Shown piece after piece: positions 51,104-59,000 of a stretch of DNA of 64,000 nt. Within the stretch, counting starts at the first letter, position 1. Every line of letters starts with the position of its first letter. The position numbers and the translations under genes are program-made. Origin of the DNA: MGBC124762 sp048201935 (lineage in GTDB: Bacteria > Bacillota > Clostridia > Oscillospirales > Oscillospiraceae); NCBI GenBank assembly GCA_048201935.1, contig DBFBGR010000003.1, positions 1 through 64,000 of the forward strand, in the 5' to 3' direction. A model generated the notes under the pieces. That model did not search any database. It worked only from the letters and a program-made list of their open reading frames with translations, and had not been told where the DNA came from.

Positions 51104-51670
51104 ATGGAGAAAAAACCGCTCTACAAGGGCCTGGGAGGCAGGCGGTTCCAGGAGAAGCCCGAGGACTGGACCCACCTGGACGCGGAGCTTTTGGTGCCCA
51201 AGGACCATCCCCGCATCCGCTTTCGGGGCCAGATGGACCTGCTGGAGGCCAAGGTGGTCAAGGCCCAGGCGGAGCTGGTGGAGCATAAGGCTCCGGCGGC
51301 GTTGGTGGCCGACCTGGAGACCATCGTGGAGCTGTGCCGCCAGATCATCCGCAGCGAGGTGCTGGACGAGCCTTTACCTGTCCAGGACATCATCGGCCTG
51401 TCCGCCCAGGAGCTGCGGCGGCAGTCCCACGACCCCCAGGGGGTCTTCGGCGTGGAGTATATGAAGCTGCCCAGCCACACCCTGGGCTTTGTCTACGCCG
51501 CCCTCAACGAGTTGCGGGCCCAGGCCCGGACGGCGGAGACGGTGGCGGTGAGCGCCCTTTCGGGCCATCCCACCGCCGCCCAGCGGGACATTTTACGGAC
51601 CATGAACCGCCTGTCCAGCGCCTTTCACATCCTGATGTGCCGGGTGCTCAGCGGCTACTATGACCGCTGA
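51104..51670 (+). CDS. EutT-like cobalamin adenosyltransferase
   Basis: 188 residues. Segments THLDAELLVPKDHPRIRFRG (near 23), SEVLDEPLP...IIGLSAQELRRQSHDP (near 85) and RDILRTMNRLSSAFHILMCR (near 163) line up with the EutT family, which makes adenosylcobalamin for ethanolamine ammonia-lyase or similar B12 enzymes. It is shorter than enteric EutT (about 267 residues) and lacks that protein's N-terminal CCxxC metal motif. It lies in a fragment with a EutN vertex protein. Function is family inference. Confidence 0.75.
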   Translation: MEKKPLYKGLGGRRFQEKPEDWTHLDAELLVPKDHPRIRFRGQMDLLEAKVVKAQAELVEHKAPAALVADLETIVELCRQIIRSEVLDEPLPVQDIIGLSAQELRRQSHDPQGVFGVEYMKLPSHTLGFVYAALNELRAQARTAETVAVSALSGHPTAAQRDILRTMNRLSSAFHILMCRVLSGYYDR

Positions 51671-52085
51671 GGGCGGTCTGGCGTTGCTGGACCAGCCCGG
51701 CGAGCCGCTGGGGGCCTACCTCCGGGCGGTTTTGGACCGGGCGGGACTGCTGGGAGACGGCAGCGGCGGCCTTGTACTGCCGGTGCTGACAGGGCAGGTG
51801 GTCTGCCAGGTCTACGCCGGGGTCTGCCCGGATGACCGGGCCCGGCAGGTCTTGGACGCGCTGCTGGCGTGTAGGTCGGTGTGGGTCCCGGAGGAGGGCC
51901 TGTCCGATTTGGGGACCGGCCCCTTGGGGCGGCTGGTACGAGAGCGGCTATACACACTGCGCCGGGCGGGCTTGCGCATCTGTCCGCTGGGCCGTTTGGC
52001 GGCGCTGGCGGCAGGGGAAGGGGAGAGAGGCTATGGAGCTGGGCCGGGTCCGGGGTTCGGTCTGGTGCACCAAAAAATCCGGTGA
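51660..52085 (+). CDS. Unrecognised protein between eutT and eutN (microcompartment-associated position)
   Basis: 141 residues, ATG overlapping the eutT-like stop by 11 bases and its own end running 53 bases into eutN. The visible segment LTGQVVCQVYAG...RQVLDALLACRSVWVPEEGL...LRRAGLRICPLG has hydrophobic beta strands but no family signature recognised. In Pdu/Eut operons a poorly conserved protein (PduM or the TIGR02536 group) often precedes the vertex protein. That parallel is positional only. The overlap on both sides points to a real coding region. Confidence 0.6.
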   Translation: MTAEGGLALLDQPGEPLGAYLRAVLDRAGLLGDGSGGLVLPVLTGQVVCQVYAGVCPDDRARQVLDALLACRSVWVPEEGLSDLGTGPLGRLVRERLYTLRRAGLRICPLGRLAALAAGEGERGYGAGPGPGFGLVHQKIR

Positions 52086-52302
52086 GCTGTCCGGGTGCAA
52101 GCTCTTGCTGGTGGAGGGCTGGGACCCGGTGGACAAGGCCGCCGGCGGCAAGCTGCGGGTGTGCGCCGACATCATCGGCGCGGGGGTGGGCGAGGGCGTG
52201 CTCATCGCCACCGGCACCGCCGCCCGCCGGGCCATCGGCGCGGAGAAAGCGCCGGTGGACGCGGCGGTGGTGGCCATCGTGGACGGGCTGGAGTGCCCTT
52301 AG
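52033..52302 (+). CDS. eutN: EutN/CcmL-family microcompartment vertex protein
   Basis: 89 residues from the ATG at 52033. The EutN/CcmL beta barrel is well recognised: MELGRVRGSVWCTKKSGELSGCKLLLV, then GAGVGEGVLIATGTAARRAIG and APVDAAVVAIVD. Pentamers of this family close the vertices of a proteinaceous shell. No BMC-domain hexamer gene lies in this window, so its partners must be elsewhere. Third gene of the fragment. Confidence 0.9.
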   Translation: MELGRVRGSVWCTKKSGELSGCKLLLVEGWDPVDKAAGGKLRVCADIIGAGVGEGVLIATGTAARRAIGAEKAPVDAAVVAIVDGLECP

Positions 52303-52511
52303 AGCCGCTCCAGGGCCTGGATGGTCTCGGCCAGGGTCCGCTGGGGCAAAAAGCCGCCCACCAGGGCGATGAGCTGCTCCAGGGTCACCGTTTTGGCCGA
52401 GCCGGAGAACTGTTTGCGAAAGACCAGGGGAAATTTTTTCCGCAAAAGCTCCCTGGCGCCGGGGTAGTCCAGAATTTCCCCAATGGTGATCTGCTGATGG
52501 CGTAGGTCCAT
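52299..52511 (-). CDS. Small helical protein of unknown function
   Basis: 70 residues from the ATG at 52511, with GGAAAGGATG upstream. It begins MDLRHQQITIGEILDYPGA and contains repeated short amphipathic helices; TIGEIL faintly recalls DUF1858-type domains. It converges on eutN, overlapping by four bases. A longer frame would begin inside the next gene's leader and is rejected. Confidence 0.55.
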   Translation of the reverse strand: MDLRHQQITIGEILDYPGARELLRKKFPLVFRKQFSGSAKTVTLEQLIALVGGFLPQRTLAETIQALERL

Positions 52512-52538
52512 GGGTATCACATCCTTTCCAGGGCATTG

Positions 52539-52582
52539 TATGCGCCCTCGGCGGCGCATAGTCCGCCCCTCGGCGGCGCATA
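52539..52582. repeat. 16-bp direct repeats with an embedded inverted repeat
   Basis: CCCTCGGCGGCGCATA occurs at 52545-52560 and 52567-52582 (22-base period). TATGCGCC (52539-52546) and GGCGCATA (52553-52560) form an inverted repeat over the first copy. The block lies upstream of both the minus-strand 70-residue gene and the plus-strand DUF1540 gene, so it could be a regulatory hairpin or a small repeat element. Confidence 0.5.
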
Positions 52583-52620
52583 CTAGCCGTGCGTGAATGC
52601 GCGAAAGGAGATGCCTTGTT

Positions 52621-52812
52621 ATGAACTGCAATGCCAACGAATCCATCCAGTGCTCCGTCACCAGTTGCGCCCACCACTGCGGCGACAAAAACTACTGCTC
52701 GCTGAAGACCATCAAGGTGGGCTGCTGCGACCCCTCCGTGGCCCAGTGCGACCAGACCCAGTGCGCCTCTTTTGACCTGGGCGCCCACGGCACCACCTGC
52801 TGCAAGGGCTGA
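52621..52812 (+). CDS. DUF1540 small cysteine-rich protein
   Basis: 63 residues with nine Cys and two His in CxxxxC-type spacing (CSVTSCAHHCGDKNYCSL, CCDPSVAQCDQTQC, CCKG), fitting the DUF1540 family found in spore-forming Clostridia and Bacilli. It probably binds a metal, and some relatives are spore-associated. The start ATG has AAAGGAGA upstream; an upstream ATG at 52597 would extend past that site. Confidence 0.85.
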   Translation: MNCNANESIQCSVTSCAHHCGDKNYCSLKTIKVGCCDPSVAQCDQTQCASFDLGAHGTTCCKG

Positions 52813-52827
52813 GCCTGGAAATAAAAG

Positions 52828-52865
52828 ATCAGGGACCTGCCTTGCGGGCGGGTCCCTGATTTTTT
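52828..52865. terminator. Terminator after the DUF1540 gene
   Basis: ATCAGGGACC...GGTCCCTGAT stem of about 14 bp with one G-U pair and a short loop, preceded by As and followed by Ts. It also faces the convergent Cys-rich gene. Confidence 0.88.
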
Positions 52866-52869
52866 GCGC

Positions 52870-53124
52870 TCAGCCCTTCTGCTGGGCCAACTGGGCGGCG
52901 GTCAGGGCGTTCAGCGCGCCCAAAATGTCGCACAGCAGCTTGTTTTGGCACTCCAGAAGTCCCTGGAGCTCCCGCCAGCCGCAGCAGCCGCAGCTCTGGG
53001 AGCTCTGGCCGGCTCCGGCGTCGATGTGAGTGGTGGGCATATCCTCCAACGCCCGGCGGCGCTGGAGCCAGGCCACCTGGCAGCAGGGGGCCTGGGCGCA
53101 GGTACAGGTTTTCTCAGCCATCAT
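52870..53124 (-). CDS. Small cysteine-rich protein of unknown function
   Basis: 84 residues; ATG at 53124 after AAGGAGGGTTG (53121 is an alternative). Cys clusters CTCAQAPCC and CGCC lie in the first half, then a helical Leu-rich tail. No family recognised; a spore-coat or metal-binding role would be a guess. Convergent with the DUF1540 gene. Confidence 0.6.
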   Translation of the reverse strand: MMAEKTCTCAQAPCCQVAWLQRRRALEDMPTTHIDAGAGQSSQSCGCCGWRELQGLLECQNKLLCDILGALNALTAAQLAQQKG

Positions 53125-53158
53125 GCAACCCTCCTTGCACCTATCCTATGCGCCGGGC

Positions 53159-53187
53159 TTGACAAATGCCCACCAAAAGACTATGCT
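53159..53187 (+). promoter_or_regulatory. Sigma-A promoter of the NitT/TauT-type ABC operon
   Basis: TTGACA (53159-53164), 17-base spacer, TATGCT (53182-53187), 43 bases before the binding-protein ATG. Confidence 0.85.
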
Positions 53188-53230
53188 TAGCAGGAATGAT
53201 TTCTAACATCAAACTTTAGGAGGAGTCCCC

Positions 53231-54316
53231 ATGAAAACCACCGTGAAAAAACTGCTTTGCCTGGCCCTGGCGCTGAGCCTGGTCCTGGCTGTGTGCCTGA
53301 CCGGCTGCGGCCCCAAGGAGCCCGAGCCCTCCCCCAGCGTGGAGCCGTCGGCCAGTGTGGAGCCCTCGCCCAGCGTAGAGCCCGCCCCGGAGCGGACGGC
53401 GGTGAAGCTGGCGGTGCTGTCCGGCCCCACCGGCGTGGGGGCGGCCAAGCTCATGGCCGACAGCGAGGCGGGGAACACGCGCAACGATTACACCGTCACC
53501 CTGTGTACCGACAACCAGCAGGTGATGGCTGGGCTCACCAACGGCGAGTTTGACATCGCCGCCGTAGCCACCAACGTGGCCGCCAACCTCTATCATAAGT
53601 CCAATGGGGCCGTCCAGATGGCCGCCATCAACACCCTGGGCGTGCTCTACATCCTGGGCCCGGCGGACAAGCCCCTGACCTCCCTGTCGGAGCTCAAGGG
53701 CAAGACCCTCTACGCCACCGGCCAGGGGGCCAACCCGGAGTATGTGCTCAACTATCTGCTGACCGAGAGCGGCGTGGCGGGGGATGTGGACATCGTCTGG
53801 CAGGCCGCCGAAGAGGTCACCGCCACCATGCTCCAGAGCAAGGGGGAGTACTGCATGCTGCCCGTCCCCGCCGCCACCGCCCTGGAGGTCAAGAGCGAGG
53901 GCAAGCTGACCGCTCAGATCAGCCTCTCCGACGTGTGGGACAGCCTGGAAAACGGCTCCCAGCTCACCATGGGCTGCGTGGTGGTGCGCACCGCCTTCGC
54001 CCAGGAGCATCCTGAGGCGGTGGACGCATTCCTCAACGAGTACGCCCAGTCCATCGACTACATGGCCGACCCTGTCAACATGGCCGTGTCCAGCAACCTG
54101 AACCCCGCCCAGCTAGTGGCCAACTACGGCATCGCCCCCTCGGCGGCCATCGCCGGCAAGGCCATCCCCCAGTGCAACCTGGTGTGCATCACGGGCGCGG
54201 ATATGCGCGCCACCATCCAGGGCTACTATGAGGTGCTCTACGCCGCCGACCCCGCCGCCATCGGCGGCGCCATGCCCGACGACGCGTTCTACTATCTGGA
54301 CGCCGTGGTGGAGTAA
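53231..54316 (+). CDS. Lipoprotein substrate-binding protein (NitT/TauT-type ABC importer)
   Basis: 361 residues. The signal ends CLTGC with lipid-anchoring Cys26. A Ser/Pro/Glu-rich linker follows (repeats of PSPSVEP and PSASVEP, about 30-55), then a SBP_bac_3/NMT1-like domain (LAVLSGPTGVGAAKLM; DIAAVATNVAANLY; GKTLYATGQGANPEYVL). Substrate is not evident: relatives bind sulfonates, nitrate, or thiamine precursors. It shares one base with the permease start, so the three genes are an operon. Confidence 0.85.
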   Translation: MKTTVKKLLCLALALSLVLAVCLTGCGPKEPEPSPSVEPSASVEPSPSVEPAPERTAVKLAVLSGPTGVGAAKLMADSEAGNTRNDYTVTLCTDNQQVMAGLTNGEFDIAAVATNVAANLYHKSNGAVQMAAINTLGVLYILGPADKPLTSLSELKGKTLYATGQGANPEYVLNYLLTESGVAGDVDIVWQAAEEVTATMLQSKGEYCMLPVPAATALEVKSEGKLTAQISLSDVWDSLENGSQLTMGCVVVRTAFAQEHPEAVDAFLNEYAQSIDYMADPVNMAVSSNLNPAQLVANYGIAPSAAIAGKAIPQCNLVCITGADMRATIQGYYEVLYAADPAAIGGAMPDDAFYYLDAVVE

Positions 54317-55083
54317 TGGGGGAAGGTCGGCGCAAAACGGTTTGGAAGATCGCCCTGCCCCTGGTCCTGTGGCTGGGGGTCTGGCAGTTCGCGGCCTGGC
54401 GGGTAGGCCAGTCGCTGCTGCTGCCTGGGCCCTGGGAGGTGCTGACGCGCCTTTTCGCGCTGGCCGGGACGGGGGAGTTCTGGGCCACGTGTCTGGTGAG
54501 CCTGGGCCGGGTGTTCCTGGGGGGAGCCCTGGGAGCGCTTTTGGGCATGGCGGTGGCGGCGCTTTCCGCGTGGAAGGCTCCCATCGGCTGGGCGCTGAGC
54601 CCACTCATGAAGATCGTCCGGGCCACCCCGGTGGCCTCCTTCATCCTGCTCATCTGGCTGTGGTGCAGCGCCACATGGGTGCCGGTGGTCATCGCCGCGC
54701 TGATGTCCGCCCCGGTGGTGTGGAGCGCCGCCGCCCAGGGTATTGAGAGCGTGGACGAAACGCTTTTGGAGCTGGCCCGGGCCTACCGCTTTGACACGTG
54801 GAAGACCGCCCGGCTCATCTACATCCCCAGCGCCCGGGGTGCGGTAGTTGCCGGGTGCCGGACCGCCATGGGCCTTGCCTGGAAGGCCGGGGTGGCCGCC
54901 GAGGCGCTGAGCCGTCCCCGGCTGGCCCTGGGCAGCCAGGTCTACAACGCCAAGGTCTATCTGGAGACCCCCGACCTCTTCGCCTGGACGGCGGCGGTGG
55001 TGGTCTTGTCATTCCTGCTGGAGCGGGCCCTTTGGGGGCTGTGGCGGCTTTGGGAGAGGAGGTGCGGGAATGGAGCTTCGTGA
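54316..55083 (+). CDS. ABC transporter permease (SsuC/TauC type)
   Basis: 255 residues, about six membrane segments. The permease EAA-type loop is visible in the middle (IESVDETLLELARAYRFD...). Forms the channel for the binding protein encoded just upstream. Its end overlaps the ATPase gene by 14 bases. Confidence 0.9.
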   Translation: MGEGRRKTVWKIALPLVLWLGVWQFAAWRVGQSLLLPGPWEVLTRLFALAGTGEFWATCLVSLGRVFLGGALGALLGMAVAALSAWKAPIGWALSPLMKIVRATPVASFILLIWLWCSATWVPVVIAALMSAPVVWSAAAQGIESVDETLLELARAYRFDTWKTARLIYIPSARGAVVAGCRTAMGLAWKAGVAAEALSRPRLALGSQVYNAKVYLETPDLFAWTAAVVVLSFLLERALWGLWRLWERRCGNGAS

Positions 55084-55591
55084 CCTCGCCGTCCGCTTTG
55101 GGGACAAGGTGATCTTCGACCACGCCGACTTTACCTTCCCCGATCAGGGCCTGACCCTGCTGACCGGGCCCTCGGGGGTGGGCAAAACCACCCTTTTGAA
55201 GGCCCTTTTTGAGCGTTACCGGGCCGATACCGCCTTCCTCTTTCAGGAGGACCGGCTGCTGCCCTGGCGGACGGCGGAGCAGCACCTGCTGGACGTGATG
55301 CCCCGGCCCGATAGGGCTTTGTCGGCGGAGCTTTTGGCGCTGGTGGAGCTCGCCGGCGAGGAGAAAAGCTACCCATCCCAGCTCTCCGGCGGCATGGCCC
55401 GGCGGCTGGCTCTGGGGCGGTGCTTGGCCCTGCCCAGCGTGCGGCTGCTGCTGGATGAGCCCTTCGCCGGGGTAGACCCCGCCCGGCAGGAGAGAATTTT
55501 AGAGCGGCTCAAGGCCCTCCAAAAACCCATCGTCATGACCGGGCACCAAGAGAACTTGCGTGCCTGGGCTGACCACATCATCGAATTATAG
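55070..55591 (+). CDS. ABC transporter ATP-binding protein, compact
   Basis: 173 residues, shorter than the usual 230-250 ATPases of this class. Walker A GPSGVGKTTLL near residue 33, Q-loop FLFQEDRLLPW, signature LSGGMARRLAL near 104, Walker B LLLDEPFAGVD near 127 and switch His in MTGHQEN are all present. The missing part is C-terminal. Activity is probably intact. Partner of the two genes upstream. Confidence 0.9.
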   Translation: MELRDLAVRFGDKVIFDHADFTFPDQGLTLLTGPSGVGKTTLLKALFERYRADTAFLFQEDRLLPWRTAEQHLLDVMPRPDRALSAELLALVELAGEEKSYPSQLSGGMARRLALGRCLALPSVRLLLDEPFAGVDPARQERILERLKALQKPIVMTGHQENLRAWADHIIEL

Positions 55592-55608
55592 AAAGGGATG
55601 GCTCTAAG

Positions 55609-56988
55609 ATGAAAAAATGGTTGTCTTTCGCGCTGGCTGTATGCCTGCTGCTGACCCCGGCCCTGGGGGCAGAGGAGACCGCGCCCGCCGCCGACCAGGC
55701 CCCCTCGGCCTGGTCGCTGCCCTATCTGGCCGACGCCCGGGCGCTGAAGCTGGTGGACGACGGCGCTAATGGCTCCATGGCGGACCCCGTTACCGACCAG
55801 GAGATCGCCGCTCTTGCGGAGACGGTATACCACAAGCTGGCCCTGCTCACCGGCGAGGTGGAGGCGTTTGCCTGGGCGGGGACGGGCAACACCCGGGGCG
55901 ATGTGGCCCATGCCCTGGGGGCCGCCCTTCAGGCCGCCGGCGTGACCGACGCCCAGGCGGTGGAGGCCCTCCAGGCCCTGAACGTGCTGCTGGGCGACGG
56001 CGTCTCCCTGGCCCTGGAGCGGACGTGTACTTATGAAGAGGCCGTGACCCTGGCCACCCGGACCGTTTTGGCGGTCTACGACGCGCAAAACGCGGGCTCC
56101 AAGGGCCTTTTGTGGAAGGCCACCCATGAGGGGAACACCGTCTACCTCCTGGGCACCGCCCACATGGACCGGGGCAATCTATACCCCTTCCACCAGACCC
56201 TGCGCCAGGCCATCCAGTCCGCCGACACGGTGGTGCTGGAGCTGGACTTCCAGGACCCGGCGGGGATGGAGGAGTTCGCCGCCATGCAGGTCTACGGCGA
56301 GGGCGACAGCCTGAAAAACCACATCCCCGAGGAGTTATACACCCGCACCATCAACGCCTTTTCTTCCGCTTTGGGCGCTGACGAGGAGCAGTTGAGCCGC
56401 TTCAAGCCCTGGGCCCTAGCCCTCACCGTCACCAGCCTGATGGCCAGCGACGAGACCGCCGGGGACGCGCCTCTGGCCATCGACCTCTACATCGACGCCG
56501 CCGCCCGCAACGCGGGCAAGACCGTCACCGGCGCGGAGACCTACGCCCTGCAGGGCGCTATCTTCGACACCCTCAGCCCCGACTACCAGGTGGCCAACCT
56601 GGACAGCGCGGTGGCCCTGCTGGAGACCGCCTCCGCCGACGGTTCCCAGGAGGTGGACCCGGAGGTCCAGGCCGCCTTGGAGGCCCAGGAGAAGATGATG
56701 GATGACATGATGACCGCATGGCAGACCGCCGACCTGGCGCTGTTTGGCCAGACCTACGACAAGGAAGCCATCGTCACCTCCGACGACGAGGTCAACGCCC
56801 GGCTGTTCACCGACCGGGACCCGGGGATGGTGGAGGTGGCCCGGCGTTATCTGGAGTTGGAGGGGGAGAACACCACCTTCATCGCCTTTGGCGCGGGCCA
56901 TATGGTGGCCCCCGGCGGCGTGGTCCCCGAGCTGGAAAAGCTGGGCTACGCCGTGGAGCAGGTCACCGACTACACCTCCGCGCCTTGA
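55609..56988 (+). CDS. Secreted TraB/GumN-like protein
   Basis: 459 residues: signal peptide about 1-20 (LSFALAVCLLLTPALGA), an N-terminal helical region, then the TraB/GumN (TIKI-like) domain from about residue 165 (LLGTAHMDRGNLYPF) to the end (FIAFGAGHMVAPGG). Family members are putative metallopeptidases; the GTAHMD and GAGHM His residues match those seen as metal ligands. The substrate is unknown. It lies 17 bases after the ABC operon. Confidence 0.8.
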   Translation: MKKWLSFALAVCLLLTPALGAEETAPAADQAPSAWSLPYLADARALKLVDDGANGSMADPVTDQEIAALAETVYHKLALLTGEVEAFAWAGTGNTRGDVAHALGAALQAAGVTDAQAVEALQALNVLLGDGVSLALERTCTYEEAVTLATRTVLAVYDAQNAGSKGLLWKATHEGNTVYLLGTAHMDRGNLYPFHQTLRQAIQSADTVVLELDFQDPAGMEEFAAMQVYGEGDSLKNHIPEELYTRTINAFSSALGADEEQLSRFKPWALALTVTSLMASDETAGDAPLAIDLYIDAAARNAGKTVTGAETYALQGAIFDTLSPDYQVANLDSAVALLETASADGSQEVDPEVQAALEAQEKMMDDMMTAWQTADLALFGQTYDKEAIVTSDDEVNARLFTDRDPGMVEVARRYLELEGENTTFIAFGAGHMVAPGGVVPELEKLGYAVEQVTDYTSAP

Positions 56989-57000
56989 CCTTGCGTATAA

Positions 57001-57037
57001 AAAGAGGACGGTCCCAGCCGGGACCGTCCTTCTTTAT
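57001..57037. terminator. Terminator after the TraB/GumN-like gene
   Basis: GGACGGTCCC (57006-57015) and its complement 57020-57029 around an AGCC loop, flanked by AAAGA and TTCTTTAT; converges with the small gene on the minus strand. Confidence 0.9.
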
Positions 57038-57048
57038 ATCTGGGTCGT

Positions 57049-57411
57049 TCAATCCTCGGTCTTGTCGTCGTCGTCCGCGTCGTCCAGGGGGAGCTGGGCG
57101 GCCATGGCCTCGATGTCGGCGTCGGTGATGCCGTCGGCGCTCTTGATGTCGGCGATGCGCTCGTTGTTGTAGACGATGCGCTCCTTGCACTCGGCGATCT
57201 TGGCGCACAGCGCGGCGAACTCGGGCTCGGGGTCGGCGCCGTGGAGGGCCACATAGAGCTTGCCCAGCTCGATATGGGCCTTGCGGATGCTGTCTTGCTC
57301 GGCGGCGTTGTTCACCTTCAGCTTGGCGATCTCAGTCAGGTCCTTGGCCTTGGCCACGCCGCTCTGGGCCACCTCGCTGACCTTGGACATAATGGCGTCA
57401 AAATCCATCAC
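57049..57411 (-). CDS. Conserved small helical protein of unknown function
   Basis: 120 residues (ATG 57411; 57408 alternative). Amphipathic helices about 8-100 with CKERIVYNNERIADIK and an acidic tail (DDADDDDKTED). No domain recognised. It has its own promoter (TTGTAT, 17, TACAAT on the minus strand at 57469-57497). Confidence 0.65.
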   Translation of the reverse strand: MMDFDAIMSKVSEVAQSGVAKAKDLTEIAKLKVNNAAEQDSIRKAHIELGKLYVALHGADPEPEFAALCAKIAECKERIVYNNERIADIKSADGITDADIEAMAAQLPLDDADDDDKTED

Positions 57412-57468
57412 GCAAACCTCCTGTTTTTCAGTTCGTCCGCCCCTATGTATTCCGGCGGCGTATCTATA

Positions 57469-57497
57469 ATTGTACTACAAAACCTTGCGGGATACAA
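57469..57497 (-). promoter_or_regulatory. Promoter of the small helical protein gene
   Basis: TTGTAT (57492-57497), 17-base spacer, TACAAT (57469-57474) on the minus strand, 57 bases before the ATG. It lies within the gap after the histidine kinase stop. Confidence 0.8.
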
Positions 57498-57525
57498 GAG
57501 GAATTGGAAGAATTTTGCCTGGGTG

Positions 57526-58962
57526 TCAATTTTCGCTCTGGGGCCTGGGGAAGGTGACCACGAAGCAGGTGCCCTGGCCTGTTTTCCGGCGACGGCACTC
57601 CACGGTGCCGCCGTGGCCCCGGACCGCGTCCCGGACGATGGAAAGGCCCAGACCGGTGCCGCCGGCGGCCCGGGAGCGGGCTTTGTCGACACGGTAGAAG
57701 CGGTCGAAAATTTTCGTTGTGTCCTCCTCTGGGACTCCCACGCCCGAGTCCTCCACCTTGAGCACGCAGCCCTCCTCGGTGGCGTCCAGGCTCACCGTCA
57801 CCTCCCCGCCGGGGAGGTTATACTTCACCGCGTTTTCCATGAGGTTGAACACGATCTGGTAGAGGTCGTCCTCCCCGCTGGGGACCATGCACTGCTCGGC
57901 CAGGTCCAGGGAGATGGTCACCTCGCTCTGGGCGGCCAGGGGCTGGAGCATATGTCCCGCCCGGCGGACCACCGGGGCCAGGTCGCTGGGGCCCATGTCC
58001 AGGTCCTCCTCGGCCCGGGAGTCCATCCGGGTCAGGGTGAGGAGCTTTTCGGTAATGCGGGTGAGCCGCCCGGCCTCTTGCTGGATGTCGCCGATGAATT
58101 CCCGGGCGGTGTCCCGGTCCATGTTGTTGTCCGCTTGCAAAAGGGAGTCGGACAGCAGCTGGATGGAGGCCAGGGGGGTCTTGAGCTCGTGGGAGGCGTC
58201 GGAGACGAAGCGCCGGCGCACCTCCTCGGTGGTCTGGAGCCGCCTTGTCAGCTCGTTGAACTCGTCGGCCAGCTGGCGAAGCTCGTCGTGGCCCGAGACC
58301 TTCACCCGGTGGGAATACTCCCCCTCTCGCACCAGGCGGATGGCCTGCAAAAGCTGGTCGATGCGCCGGGTGACGGCGTTGGAGAAAAACAGGCTGACCA
58401 CCACCGCCAGAACCGCCACCACGATGGAGATGGTGCCCAGGTTGCGCTGGATGTCCAGCAGCAGCGCGCCCTGCTCGGCGTCGTATTCAAACAGGCACAC
58501 CCCGCCCATGACCCGCCCGGCCACGGTCACCGGGGCCGCCGCCCGGCTTTGAAAGGCGCCGTCCTGAAACTCGGCGTGGAACACGTCCTGGGACTGGCCT
58601 AGGGCCTGCTCCAGCTCAGGCCAGTCGCACCGCGAGCCCATGGACTCGGCGGACTGGTCGGTGTCGTAGACCACCACGCCGCTTGGGTCGGTGATGAGCA
58701 CCTGGGTAAAGTTGTGCAAAGAGAGCTGCTCCATCACCTGGCCCGCGCCGGCGGGGGTGACCTCCTCCAGGCCGCTGAGGCCGGAGGAGAGAAGGGAGAG
58801 CTGGGACTGGAGGGAATCTCGCTTGCTGTTGAAGATCAGCTCTTGGCTGAACAGAACAGGGTAGGTGTTGATGAACAGTAGCACCGCCGCGATGAGCAGC
58901 ACATAGGTCGCCGCGAACTTCAAGCGCAGTCCCGGGCCTCGTTTTGCTGCGGGTCTCCCCAT
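57526..58962 (-). CDS. Membrane sensor histidine kinase
   Basis: 478 residues: membrane helix about 15-35, an extracytoplasmic sensor region about 36-170, second helix about 175-197, HAMP about 198-250, HisKA with FVSDASHELKTPL (His near 258), and HATPase_c with DSGVGVPEEDTTKIFDRFYR and GGTGLGLSIV. It should phosphorylate the OmpR-type regulator encoded two genes upstream. PhoR-like order fits wall or phosphate control, but the signal is unknown. Confidence 0.92.
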   Translation of the reverse strand: MGRPAAKRGPGLRLKFAATYVLLIAAVLLFINTYPVLFSQELIFNSKRDSLQSQLSLLSSGLSGLEEVTPAGAGQVMEQLSLHNFTQVLITDPSGVVVYDTDQSAESMGSRCDWPELEQALGQSQDVFHAEFQDGAFQSRAAAPVTVAGRVMGGVCLFEYDAEQGALLLDIQRNLGTISIVVAVLAVVVSLFFSNAVTRRIDQLLQAIRLVREGEYSHRVKVSGHDELRQLADEFNELTRRLQTTEEVRRRFVSDASHELKTPLASIQLLSDSLLQADNNMDRDTAREFIGDIQQEAGRLTRITEKLLTLTRMDSRAEEDLDMGPSDLAPVVRRAGHMLQPLAAQSEVTISLDLAEQCMVPSGEDDLYQIVFNLMENAVKYNLPGGEVTVSLDATEEGCVLKVEDSGVGVPEEDTTKIFDRFYRVDKARSRAAGGTGLGLSIVRDAVRGHGGTVECRRRKTGQGTCFVVTFPRPQSEN

Positions 58963-59000
58963 GTGGTCTCACCTCTTTCGTGGTGGAATGCGGCGGAGCG

